Positions 43,515-51,617 of a DNA stretch of 64,000 nucleotides are shown piece by piece (position 1 is the stretch's first letter; the number at the start of each line of letters is the position of its first letter). Origin of the DNA: Blastococcus sp. TF02A-30 (GTDB lineage: Bacteria > Actinomycetota > Actinomycetes > Mycobacteriales > Geodermatophilaceae); assembly GCF_003319185.1 (NCBI RefSeq), contig NZ_QOHJ01000008.1:124001-188000 (forward strand), written 5' to 3'. A program made the translations under genes and the position numbers. The notes beneath the pieces are model-generated. The model was not told the DNA's origin, did no database searches, and saw only the letters and a list, made by a program, of their open reading frames with translations.

Positions 43515-45158
43515 ATGATTTCCGGTCTGAGCAGCCGTCGGCGCATCGCCGCCACGGCGGGCGTCGTGGCGACGTCCCTGGTGCTCGCCGCCTGCGGTGG
43601 CGGCGACGACGAGGGTGACGGCGGCGGCTCCGGCGGTGGTGGCGGCACGCTGACCATCGGCACCACGGACAAGATCACCTTCCTCGACCCGGCCGGCTCG
43701 TACGACAACGGCTCGTTCGCGGTCATGAACCAGGTGTTCCCCTTCCTGCTGAACACCCCCTACGGCAGCCCGGACGTCGAGCCGGACATCGCCGAGTCGG
43801 CCGAGTTCACCTCGCCGACCCAGTACACGGTCACCCTGAAGCCGGGCCTGAAGTGGGCCAACGGCAACGACCTGACCAGCTCCGACGTCAAGTTCACGTT
43901 CGACCGCCAGCTGGCGATCGCCGACGAGAACGGCCCGTCGTCGCTGCTCTACAACCTCGACAGCGTCGAGACGCCGGACGACACCACGGTCGTGTTCAAC
44001 CTGAAGAGCGAGAACGACCAGGTCTTCCCGCAGATCCTGTCGAGCCCGGCCGGCCCGATCGTCGACGAGGACGTCTTCTCGCCGACCGAGGTCACCCCCG
44101 ACCAGGAGATCGTCGACGGCAACGCCTTCCACGGCCCCTACGTCATCACCGGCTACGACCAGAACAACCTGGTCTCCTACGAGGCCTACCCGGACTACCA
44201 GGGCCTCCTGGGCGCGCCGAAGACCGAGCAGGTCAACGTCAAGTACTACGCCGAGGCCTCGAACCTGAAGCTGGACATCCAGCAGGGCAACATCGACGTC
44301 GCGTGGCGCAGCCTGACCGCGACCGACATCGAGGACCTGCGCGGCAACGACGACGTCCAGGTCGTCGACGGCCCCGGCGGCGAGATCCGCTACATGGTCT
44401 TCAACTTCAACACCCAGCCGTTCGGCGCCACCACCCCCGAGGCCGACCCGGCCAAGGCCCAGGCGGTCCGCCAGGCGATGGCCGACCTGCTCGACCGCGA
44501 GGAGATCGCCGAGCAGGTCTACAAGGGCACCTACACCCCGCTGTACTCCCACGTCCCCGAGGGCCTGACCGGCGCAGTCGAGCCGCTCATGGAGAAGTAC
44601 GGCGACGGCAGCGGTGGCCCCGACGCGGACAAGGCCGCCCAGCGGCTCGAGGCCGCGGGCGTCGCCACCCCGGTGCAGATCAACCTGCAGTACTCGAACG
44701 ACCACTACGGCCCGTCCTCGGCCGACGAGTACGCCCTGATCAAGGACCAGCTGGAGTCCAGCGGCCTGTTCACGGTGGAGCTGCAGACCACGGAGTGGAC
44801 CCAGTACTCCGAGCAGCGCACCGCGGACGCCTACCCCGTGTACCAGCTCGGCTGGTTCCCGGACTACTCGGACGCCGACAACTACCTGACGCCGTTCTTC
44901 CTCACGGAGAACTTCCTCAGCAACCACTACGAGAACCAGCAGGTCAACGACCTGATCCTGCAGCAGGCGACCACGGCCGACCCGGCCGCGCGCCAGGCCC
45001 TGATCGAGCAGATCCAGGACCTGGAGGCCGACGACCTGTCGACCCTGCCGTACCTGCAGGGCGCTCAGGTGGCGGTCGTCGGCTCCGGCGTCGAGGGCAC
45101 GGAGGACACGCTCGACGCGTCCTTCAAGTTCCGCTACGGGGCCCTGAGCAAGGGCTGA
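43515..45158 (+). CDS. Peptide/nickel-type ABC transporter substrate-binding lipoprotein (SBP_bac_5)
   Basis: A 547-residue lipoprotein: twin-arginine-like start SSRRRIAATAG, lipobox LVLAAC and a Gly/Ser/Asp linker. The mature protein carries the family pattern DKITFLDPAGSYDNGSFAVMNQVF, VTLKPGLKWANGNDLTSSDVKFTFDR, FNTQPFG and VRQAMADLLDREEIAEQVYKG. It binds oligopeptides or a similar solute and feeds the downstream permeases. A hairpin after the stop may keep its expression above that of the permease genes. Ligand unknown. Confidence 0.93.
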   Translation: MISGLSSRRRIAATAGVVATSLVLAACGGGDDEGDGGGSGGGGGTLTIGTTDKITFLDPAGSYDNGSFAVMNQVFPFLLNTPYGSPDVEPDIAESAEFTSPTQYTVTLKPGLKWANGNDLTSSDVKFTFDRQLAIADENGPSSLLYNLDSVETPDDTTVVFNLKSENDQVFPQILSSPAGPIVDEDVFSPTEVTPDQEIVDGNAFHGPYVITGYDQNNLVSYEAYPDYQGLLGAPKTEQVNVKYYAEASNLKLDIQQGNIDVAWRSLTATDIEDLRGNDDVQVVDGPGGEIRYMVFNFNTQPFGATTPEADPAKAQAVRQAMADLLDREEIAEQVYKGTYTPLYSHVPEGLTGAVEPLMEKYGDGSGGPDADKAAQRLEAAGVATPVQINLQYSNDHYGPSSADEYALIKDQLESSGLFTVELQTTEWTQYSEQRTADAYPVYQLGWFPDYSDADNYLTPFFLTENFLSNHYENQQVNDLILQQATTADPAARQALIEQIQDLEADDLSTLPYLQGAQVAVVGSGVEGTEDTLDASFKFRYGALSKG

Positions 45159-45190
45159 TCCCAGCCCCTGGGACACTGAAGGCACCACGG

Positions 45191-45225
45191 CCCCGGGTGA
45201 TCCGCCGCGTGCGGGTCGCCCGGGG
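45191..45225 (+). terminator. Partial terminator between the binding-protein and permease genes
   Basis: Arms CCCCGGG and CCCGGGG enclose an imperfect inner stem; a smaller hairpin TCCCAG-CCC-CTGGGA follows the stop codon directly. This is a usual place for reduced read-through in peptide ABC operons. Confidence 0.55.
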
Positions 45226-45261
45226 TCGCCTGTGCAGGCACCAGTTCGACGAGTGGGAGCG

Positions 45262-46365
45262 ATGACCACGACCACCACCGAGCTCACCGGCGGCGGGGCC
45301 GCCCCGGACGCCGCACCCGCTGCGGCGTCGCGGCGCCGCAGCGGCGGTGGGCTGGGCAGCTACCTGCTGATCAGGTTCCTGCTGATCTTCCCCACCGTCT
45401 TCATCCTGGTGACGACGGTCTTCGTGCTCATGCGCCTGACCGGTGACCCGATCACCGCCGCGCAGGGCGGCCGGCTGCCGGCCGAGGAGCTGGCCCGGCG
45501 GATCGCCGAGGCCGGCTACGACCGGCCGATCCTGGTCCAGTACTGGGAGTACCTCACGCAGATCGTGCGGGGCGACTTCGGGACGGCGATCAGCGACGGC
45601 CGCGAGGTCACCGACATGCTGACCACGTTCGGCGCGGCCACCCTCGAGCTGGCCTTCTACTCGCTGATCGTCGCCTTCGTCGTCGGCATCCCGCTCGGCC
45701 GGCTCGCCGCCTACCTGCGCGACCGCTGGCCCGACGCCGTCCTCCGCGTGTTCGCGATCCTCTGCTACGCCACCCCCGTCTTCTTCGCGGGTCTGCTGCT
45801 CAAGCTGGTGTTCGCGGTGAACCTCGGCTGGCTGCCCGTCGCCGGCCGGGCCTCCACCGGCGCGGAGATCCAGCTCCAGTCGCTCGAGGGCCGCACCGGC
45901 ATCTACCTGATCGACGCGATCAGGCTCGGCGACGGCGAGGTGATCCAGGACGTGCTGGAGCACGCCGTCCTCCCGGCCATCGCGCTGGGCCTGCTCACCG
46001 CCGGCGTCTTCCTCCGGCTGGTGCGCACCAACGTCATCGGCACCCTCGGCAGCGGTTATGTGGAGGCCGCCCGGTCCCGGGGGGTCAGCGAGCGGCGGCT
46101 GCTGCGCAAGCACGCCTACCGGCCGGCGCTCATCCCGATCGTCACCGTCATCGGCCTGCAGATCGCGCTGCTGCTCGGCGGCGCCGTGCTCACCGAGACC
46201 ACCTTCGAGTGGAAGGGCCTGGGCTTCCAGCTGGTCGAGTACCTGCAGGCCCGCGACTTCGTCGCCGTCCAGGGCATCGTCGTCCTGGCCGCCGTCATCG
46301 TGGCGATCGTCAACTTCGTCGTCGACGTCATCGCCGCGCTCATCGACCCCCGGGTGAGGTACTGA
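45262..46365 (+). CDS. Peptide ABC transporter permease, DppB type
   Basis: A 367-residue six-helix permease with a short Ala/Thr-rich cytoplasmic tail. It has the DppB/OppB features YLLIRFLLIFPTVFILVTTVFVLMRLTGDP, DFGTAISDGREV, and the coupling loop YVEAARSRGVSERRLLRKHAYRPALIP. ATG 45262 with GGGAGC upstream is chosen over the longer GTG frame. It pairs with the next permease, whose gene begins one base after this stop. Confidence 0.93.
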   Translation: MTTTTTELTGGGAAPDAAPAAASRRRSGGGLGSYLLIRFLLIFPTVFILVTTVFVLMRLTGDPITAAQGGRLPAEELARRIAEAGYDRPILVQYWEYLTQIVRGDFGTAISDGREVTDMLTTFGAATLELAFYSLIVAFVVGIPLGRLAAYLRDRWPDAVLRVFAILCYATPVFFAGLLLKLVFAVNLGWLPVAGRASTGAEIQLQSLEGRTGIYLIDAIRLGDGEVIQDVLEHAVLPAIALGLLTAGVFLRLVRTNVIGTLGSGYVEAARSRGVSERRLLRKHAYRPALIPIVTVIGLQIALLLGGAVLTETTFEWKGLGFQLVEYLQARDFVAVQGIVVLAAVIVAIVNFVVDVIAALIDPRVRY

Positions 46366-46366
46366 G

Positions 46367-47431
46367 ATGGCCACCGCTGCCAGCACCGTCGAGACGGCGG
46401 CCGACGTCCCCGCCGCCGGCCGCCGGCCCCGCGGGTGGCGCGGCCTCCCGGTGGTCCGCCAGCTGCGGCAGAGCGTCGGGCTCCAGCGCGGCATGCTCGT
46501 CGCCGGTCTGGTGCTCACCGGGATCTTCCTGCTGACCGCGATCTTCGCGCCGCTGCTGGCGCCCTACGAGTACAACCAGCTGCGCGACCCGTCCGGCCCC
46601 TTCGGCGCCCAGCAGGAGCCGTCGTCGGCGCACTGGCTCGGGACGACGGTCGGCGGCTACGACGTGTTCTCCCGCGTCATCTGGGGCACGCGCACCGCGC
46701 TGCTGGTCATCGTGGCCGCGGTGCTCATGTCGATCGTCATCGGCGTGCTGCTCGGCCTGGTCGCCGGGTACTTCGGCGGCTGGCTGGACCGGGTCCTCGT
46801 CGTGGTGGCCGACGCCATCTACGCCTTCCCGTCGCTGCTGCTGGCGATCGTCGTCGGCATCGTGCTCAACGGCGGTGAGTCCAGCCTGCGCGGCGGCATC
46901 ATGGCCGCGGCCATCTCGATCACCGTCGTCTTCGTGCCGCAGTACCTACGGGTGGTGCGGGCGGAGACGGTGCGGATCAAGGCCGAGGCCTACGTCGAGT
47001 CCGCCCGCGTCATCGGCGCCTCGCACTGGCGGATCATGTCGCGGCACGTCTTCCGCAACGCCACCCGGACCCTGCCGCTGATCCTCACGCTCAACGCCTC
47101 CGAGGCGATCCTCACGCTGGCCGGACTGGGCTTCCTGGGCTTCGGCATCGAGCCGACGGCGGCCGCCGAGTGGGGCTACGACCTGCAGAAGTCGCTGTCC
47201 GACGTGACCAGCGGCATCTGGTGGACCTCGCTGTTCCCCGGCCTGGCCATCGTGCTCGTCGTCCTCGGGCTGACCCTGGTCGGCGAGAGCCTCAACGACC
47301 TGGCCGACCCGCGGCTGCGCACCCGGCGGCGCGGCCCGGCCACGCCCGCCGACGTCGCCGAGACCTCGGTGATGCCGGGCGCCTACGCCGCGGACACCCT
47401 GTACGTGGACCAGAAGGGGTCCGAGCTGTGA
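46367..47431 (+). CDS. Peptide ABC transporter permease, DppC type
   Basis: A 354-residue permease. It shows the N-terminal OppC helix (GMLVAGLVLTGIFLLTAIFAPLLAPY), HWLGTTVGGYDVFSRVIWGTRTALLV (conserved H-x-L-G-T-D/T-x-x-G-x-D-x-x-S-R) and the EAA loop AYVESARVIGASHWRIMSRHVFRNA. Its stop overlaps the ATPase start by GTGA. The heterodimer with the DppB-type protein forms the channel. Confidence 0.93.
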   Translation: MATAASTVETAADVPAAGRRPRGWRGLPVVRQLRQSVGLQRGMLVAGLVLTGIFLLTAIFAPLLAPYEYNQLRDPSGPFGAQQEPSSAHWLGTTVGGYDVFSRVIWGTRTALLVIVAAVLMSIVIGVLLGLVAGYFGGWLDRVLVVVADAIYAFPSLLLAIVVGIVLNGGESSLRGGIMAAAISITVVFVPQYLRVVRAETVRIKAEAYVESARVIGASHWRIMSRHVFRNATRTLPLILTLNASEAILTLAGLGFLGFGIEPTAAAEWGYDLQKSLSDVTSGIWWTSLFPGLAIVLVVLGLTLVGESLNDLADPRLRTRRRGPATPADVAETSVMPGAYAADTLYVDQKGSEL

Positions 47432-49125
47432 CCACCACCCCCGCCCGTGACGTCGTCGACATCGAGAACCTGTCGGTCACCTTCGCCACCGACGCCGGCG
47501 ACGTCGCCGCCGTCCAGGACGTCAGCCTGGCCGTGACCGCCGGCGAGGTGCTGGCGATCGTGGGGGAGAGCGGCAGCGGCAAGACCGTCACCGCCCGCAG
47601 CATCCTGGGGCTGCTGCCCGAGACCGCGCTGACCCGCGGCGCGATCATGCTGACCAGCAAGGACGGCGGCAGCACCTCCGACGTCGTCACGCTCTCCCGC
47701 CGCGACCTGGGCCAGGTGCGCGGCCGCGACGCCGCCATGGTGTTCCAGGAGCCCTCCACCGCCCTGAACCCGGTGTTCCCGGTGGGCTGGCAGATCGCCG
47801 AGGGGCTGCGCGCCCACGGCGGTCTTTCCAAGAAGGAGGCGCGGGCCAAGGCGGTCGACGTGCTGCGCCGGGTCGGCATCCCCGACCCCGAGGTGCGCGT
47901 CGACCACTACCCGCACCAGTTCTCCGGCGGCCAGAAGCAGCGCATCGTCATCGCCCAGGCGCTGGCGCTCGACCCCGGCGTGATCATCGCCGACGAGCCG
48001 ACGACGGCGCTCGACGTCACCGTCCAGGCCGAGATCCTCGACCTGCTGCGCCGCTGCCGCGACGAGTTCGGCGCCGCGATCGTGCTGATCACGCACAACA
48101 TGGGCGTCGTCGCCGACCTCGCCGACCGGGTCGCGGTCATGTACCAGGGCCGGATCGTGGAGCAGGCCGACGTCCGCACGCTGTTCTCCGCCCCGCAGGA
48201 CGAGTACACGCGGCAGCTGCTGGGCTCGGTGCCGCGGCTCGGCGAGGGCCGTGCCCGCACCGCCGAGCGGGCCGCCGCCCGGCCGGCCGGCTGGGCCGCG
48301 GCGACCCCGGTGGTGGAGGCCCGCGACCTGCGGATCGTCTACCCGGGGCGGCTGCGCCAGCCGGACTTCGTCGCCGTGAAGGGCGTCTCGTTCAGCATCC
48401 GCCCCGGCGAGGTGCTGGGCCTGGTCGGCGAGAGCGGCAGCGGCAAGACCACGATCGGCCGGGCGATCGCCGGGCTGACCAAGGTCACCGGCGGCTCGCT
48501 GCAGGTGCACGGCGTGGAGATGAACGGGGTCAAGGAGCGCCGGTTCCGGCCGGTCCGCGAGCGGATCGGGTTCGTCTTCCAGGACCCGGCGTCCAGCTTC
48601 AACCCGCTGCTCACCATCGCCGACGCCGTCGCCGAGCCGCTGGTCGTGCACGGGCGGGCGAAGAACCCGCACGAGGCCCGCGGCCGGGTCGACGAGCTGC
48701 TCGAGGCGGTGCAGCTGCCGAAGAGCTTCGGCGACCGCTTCCCGCACGAGCTCTCCGGCGGTCAGCGGCAGCGGGCCAGCCTCGCCCGCGCGATCGCGCT
48801 GGACCCCGAGCTGCTGATCGCCGACGAGCCCACCTCGGCGCTCGACGTCTCGGTGCAGAAGCGGGTGCTGGAGCTGTTCGACGAGCTGCAGCGCGAGCTG
48901 GGATTCGCCTGCCTGTTCATCAGCCACGACCTCGCCGTCGTCGATCTGCTGGCCGACCGGATCGCGGTGCTCTACAAGGGCGAGCTGGTCGAGGAGGGCA
49001 CGGGGGAGCAGGTGCTCGGCGCGCCGCAGCACCCCTACACGCAGCGGCTGCTGGCCTCGCTGCCCGTGCCGGACCCCGACGCCCAGGCCCTCCGCCGCAC
49101 CGAGTGGAACCGCCTCCGCTCGTAG
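47428..49125 (+). CDS. Fused DppD-DppF dual ABC ATPase
   Basis: A 565-residue protein that joins both nucleotide-binding subunits of a peptide importer. The first half (residues 1-270) has Walker A GESGSGKTV, signature FSGGQKQRIVIAQAL, Walker B GVIIADEPTTALD and the OppD C-terminal LFSAPQDEYTRQLL. The second half (residues 295-565) has GESGSGKTT, LSGGQRQRASLARAI, LLIADEPTSALD and LGAPQHPYTQRLLASLP. A short Ala/Arg linker joins them. The usual 4Fe-4S cysteines of DppD/OppD C termini are absent. Start GTG 47428 overlaps the previous stop. Confidence 0.94.
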   Translation: MTTTPARDVVDIENLSVTFATDAGDVAAVQDVSLAVTAGEVLAIVGESGSGKTVTARSILGLLPETALTRGAIMLTSKDGGSTSDVVTLSRRDLGQVRGRDAAMVFQEPSTALNPVFPVGWQIAEGLRAHGGLSKKEARAKAVDVLRRVGIPDPEVRVDHYPHQFSGGQKQRIVIAQALALDPGVIIADEPTTALDVTVQAEILDLLRRCRDEFGAAIVLITHNMGVVADLADRVAVMYQGRIVEQADVRTLFSAPQDEYTRQLLGSVPRLGEGRARTAERAAARPAGWAAATPVVEARDLRIVYPGRLRQPDFVAVKGVSFSIRPGEVLGLVGESGSGKTTIGRAIAGLTKVTGGSLQVHGVEMNGVKERRFRPVRERIGFVFQDPASSFNPLLTIADAVAEPLVVHGRAKNPHEARGRVDELLEAVQLPKSFGDRFPHELSGGQRQRASLARAIALDPELLIADEPTSALDVSVQKRVLELFDELQRELGFACLFISHDLAVVDLLADRIAVLYKGELVEEGTGEQVLGAPQHPYTQRLLASLPVPDPDAQALRRTEWNRLRS

Positions 49126-49132
49126 CCCGCCC

Positions 49133-49507
49133 CTACTCGAGGACGACGTCGTCGCCGCGGCGCACGGCCCGGCGGACCCGCAGCCTGGCGATCCTCCCGG
49201 CCGCGGCGACGAGCTCGGTGTAGCCCGGCGTCGGCCCGTGGTAGCCGAGGAAGCCGCGCGGCCCCTCGACCATCTCGCCGGTGCGCACGTCGTAGCGGCT
49301 CTGGTGCCAGGGGCAGACCAGGCAGCCGTCGTCGTCGACCGTGCCCTGCGACAGGTCGGCGAGCTGGTGCCGGCACAGCCGGGAGACGGCGAAGTAGCGG
49401 TCGCGCCCGTCCGGGCCGGGGCCGCGGTTGCCCACCGCCCAGTCGCCGACGCGGCGCACCGTCCCCGGCGGCAGGTCGGCGGCGGGGATCCGGTCGGGCT
49501 CGGTCAC
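49133..49507 (-). CDS. Rieske [2Fe-2S] ferredoxin-like protein
   Basis: A 124-residue single-domain Rieske protein. The two cluster-binding motifs are CRHQ (C-x-H) and CPWHQSRYD (C-x2-H), 17-20 residues apart, within the fold PPGTVRRVGDWAVGNRG...RYFAVSRLCRHQLADLSQGTVDDDGCLVCPWH. GTG 49507 is preceded by GAGGAGC at a good distance. Proteins of this type act as electron carriers for oxygenases or as nitrite-reductase small-subunit relatives. No partner oxygenase is adjacent. It ends seven bases from the convergent ATPase gene. Confidence 0.88.
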   Translation of the reverse strand: MTEPDRIPAADLPPGTVRRVGDWAVGNRGPGPDGRDRYFAVSRLCRHQLADLSQGTVDDDGCLVCPWHQSRYDVRTGEMVEGPRGFLGYHGPTPGYTELVAAAGRIARLRVRRAVRRGDDVVLE

Positions 49508-49621
49508 GGGCGCTCCTCGTGGTGGGGTGGTCGGCCGCCGCTTACCCACAGCGGCCGGGCCGGACGCCTGCCCGCGTCGGTACTGTCGGATCCCCGTACC
49601 GATCTGCTCCCGGAGGTGGCC

Positions 49622-51598
49622 GTGCGCCGGCTGTTCGTGGTCCTGGGGGCATCCGCCCTGCTGGGCCTGACCGCGGCTCCGGCCCTGGCCGAGGAGCCGT
49701 TCCGGCTGCCCGACCAGATCGCGGACGAGGCCGGGGTGCTCGACGGCGGCGAGGAGTCGCAGGTCGAGGATGCGCTGCAGGAGCTGCAGACCGAGGACGG
49801 CATCCAGCTGTTCGTCACCTTTGTCGAGACCTTCGACCCCGGCACCGCCGACGAGTGGATCCGGGACACGTACACCCTCTCCGAGCTGGGCGGCAACGAC
49901 GCGCTGCTCGCCGTCGCCGTCGAGGAGCGCGACTACCGGTTCTTCGTCCCGGACGGCGCCGACGTCACCCAGGCCGAGGCCGAGACCCTGGCCGGCCAGG
50001 CCGTCGAGCCGGAGTTCGCCGAGGGCAACTGGGGTGCGGGCGCCGTCGCCTTCGCCGACATCGTGCGCACCGGCGAGGCCCCGGGCGACGGGGGTGACGG
50101 CGGCGGGGGCGCGCTGCTGGTCGTCGGCGCGATCGCCGTCGTCGGCGGTGGCGCGTACCTGGTCTCCCGGAGCCGCCGCCGCAAGCGCGAGGCCGCGCCG
50201 CCGGTCCAGCGGCTGGAGCGGCCCGACCCCTACGCCGGCACCTCGACCGAGGAGCTGCAGGGCAAGGCCAGCGAGGCGCTGCTCGCGCTGGACGAGGCGG
50301 TCACCAGCTCCCAGCTCGACCTCGACTACGCCCGCGCCCAGTACGGCGCCGACGCGGTCACCGGCTTCGACCAGGCGCTGGCGGCCTCCCGCGACGAGCT
50401 CAACCGGGCCTTCCAGCTGCGCCAGCAGCTCGACGACGACATCCCGGAGGACGAGCCGACCACCCGGCGGATGCTGGCCGAGATGCTCGAGCTCACCCGG
50501 GCCGCCGACACCCGGCTCGACGAGCAGGCCGAGGCGTTCGCCCGGCTGCGCGACCTCGAGCGCAACGCGCCGCAGGTGCTCGAGGCCCTGGCGCCCCGGA
50601 TCGCCGAGCTGCGCGACCGGATCCCGCGCGAGGAGCAGCAGCTGGCTGCGCTCGCCGAGCGCTTCGCCGACACCGCGGTGGCGCCGGTGCGCGACAACGT
50701 CACCGAGGCCCGCGCCCGGCTGGCTGCCGCCGAGGCCGAGGTCAACGAGGCGCTGGACGCCCTCGGCGCGGGCCGCAACGGCGACGCCGTCGGCGACGTG
50801 CGCGCCGCGGAGGACGCCGTCGCCTCGACGACCACGCTGCTCGACGCCGTCGGCCGGCTGGCCACCGACCTGCAGGAGGCGACCGGCCGGGTGGCCGCCG
50901 TGCGCGCCGAGACCGAGCGCGACCTGGCCGAGGCGCGCGCGTTCGTGGCCTCCGGCAACCGCGGCGGGCTGCCGCCGCAGATCGCCCGCGCCGAGCAGGC
51001 ACTGACCGCCGCGGACGCCGCGCTCGCCGGGCCCCGCCCGGACCCGCTGGCCGCGCTGCGCCAGCTGGAGGAGGCCGACATCGCCCTGGAGCAGGCGCTG
51101 TCGGTGGCCCGCGACGCCGACGAGCAGCGCCGCCGGGCGGCCGCGGCCCTGGACCAGGCGCTGATGACCGCCCGCTCGACGATCGGATCGGCCCGCGACT
51201 TCATCGCCACCCGACGCGGCGCCGTCGGACCGGAGGCCCGCACCCGGCTGGCCGAGGCGCAGCGGCACCTCGACGTCGCGGTCGAGCGGGGCGGCGACGA
51301 CCCGACGGCGGCGCTCGCCGACGCGCACCGCGCGATCTCCTTGGCCCGGCTGGCGCTGGAGCTGGCGCAGCGCGACGTCTCCGGCTGGGGCGGCGGCTAC
51401 GGGCCCGGCGGGTACGGGCCCGGCGGCTTCGGCGGCGGGTACGGCGGCGGCTACCGCCGCGGCGGGGTCGACCTCGGCAGCCTCGTCCTCGGCGGGATCC
51501 TCGCCGGTGGGATGCGCGGCGGCTGGGGCGGCGGCGGCTTCGGCGGCTCCGGCGGTGGAGGCGGCGGCGGCGGTGGCTTCGGGGGCGGCCGGTTCTGA
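49622..51598 (+). CDS. TPM-domain membrane protein with coiled-coil region and Gly-rich tail
   Basis: A 658-residue protein. Signal peptide FVVLGASALLGLTAAPALAEE, then the TPM domain (LPDQIADEAGVLDGGEESQVEDALQEL, DGIQLFVTFV, DALLAVAVEERDYRFFV), known from YgcG/psbP-associated wall-active proteins. One membrane helix follows (ALLVVGAIAVVGGGAYLV), then about 370 cytoplasmic residues made of heptad-rich Ala/Leu/Arg helices and a Gly-rich tail ending GGGFGGGRF. GTG 49622 has GGAGG upstream. The TPM family includes proteins with weak phosphatase activity and assembly roles; the function here is unknown. The gene is flanked by convergent neighbours, so it stands alone. Confidence 0.88.
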   Translation: MRRLFVVLGASALLGLTAAPALAEEPFRLPDQIADEAGVLDGGEESQVEDALQELQTEDGIQLFVTFVETFDPGTADEWIRDTYTLSELGGNDALLAVAVEERDYRFFVPDGADVTQAEAETLAGQAVEPEFAEGNWGAGAVAFADIVRTGEAPGDGGDGGGGALLVVGAIAVVGGGAYLVSRSRRRKREAAPPVQRLERPDPYAGTSTEELQGKASEALLALDEAVTSSQLDLDYARAQYGADAVTGFDQALAASRDELNRAFQLRQQLDDDIPEDEPTTRRMLAEMLELTRAADTRLDEQAEAFARLRDLERNAPQVLEALAPRIAELRDRIPREEQQLAALAERFADTAVAPVRDNVTEARARLAAAEAEVNEALDALGAGRNGDAVGDVRAAEDAVASTTTLLDAVGRLATDLQEATGRVAAVRAETERDLAEARAFVASGNRGGLPPQIARAEQALTAADAALAGPRPDPLAALRQLEEADIALEQALSVARDADEQRRRAAAALDQALMTARSTIGSARDFIATRRGAVGPEARTRLAEAQRHLDVAVERGGDDPTAALADAHRAISLARLALELAQRDVSGWGGGYGPGGYGPGGFGGGYGGGYRRGGVDLGSLVLGGILAGGMRGGWGGGGFGGSGGGGGGGGGFGGGRF

Positions 51599-51617
51599 CC
51601 CGACCGCCCCCCGGGCC

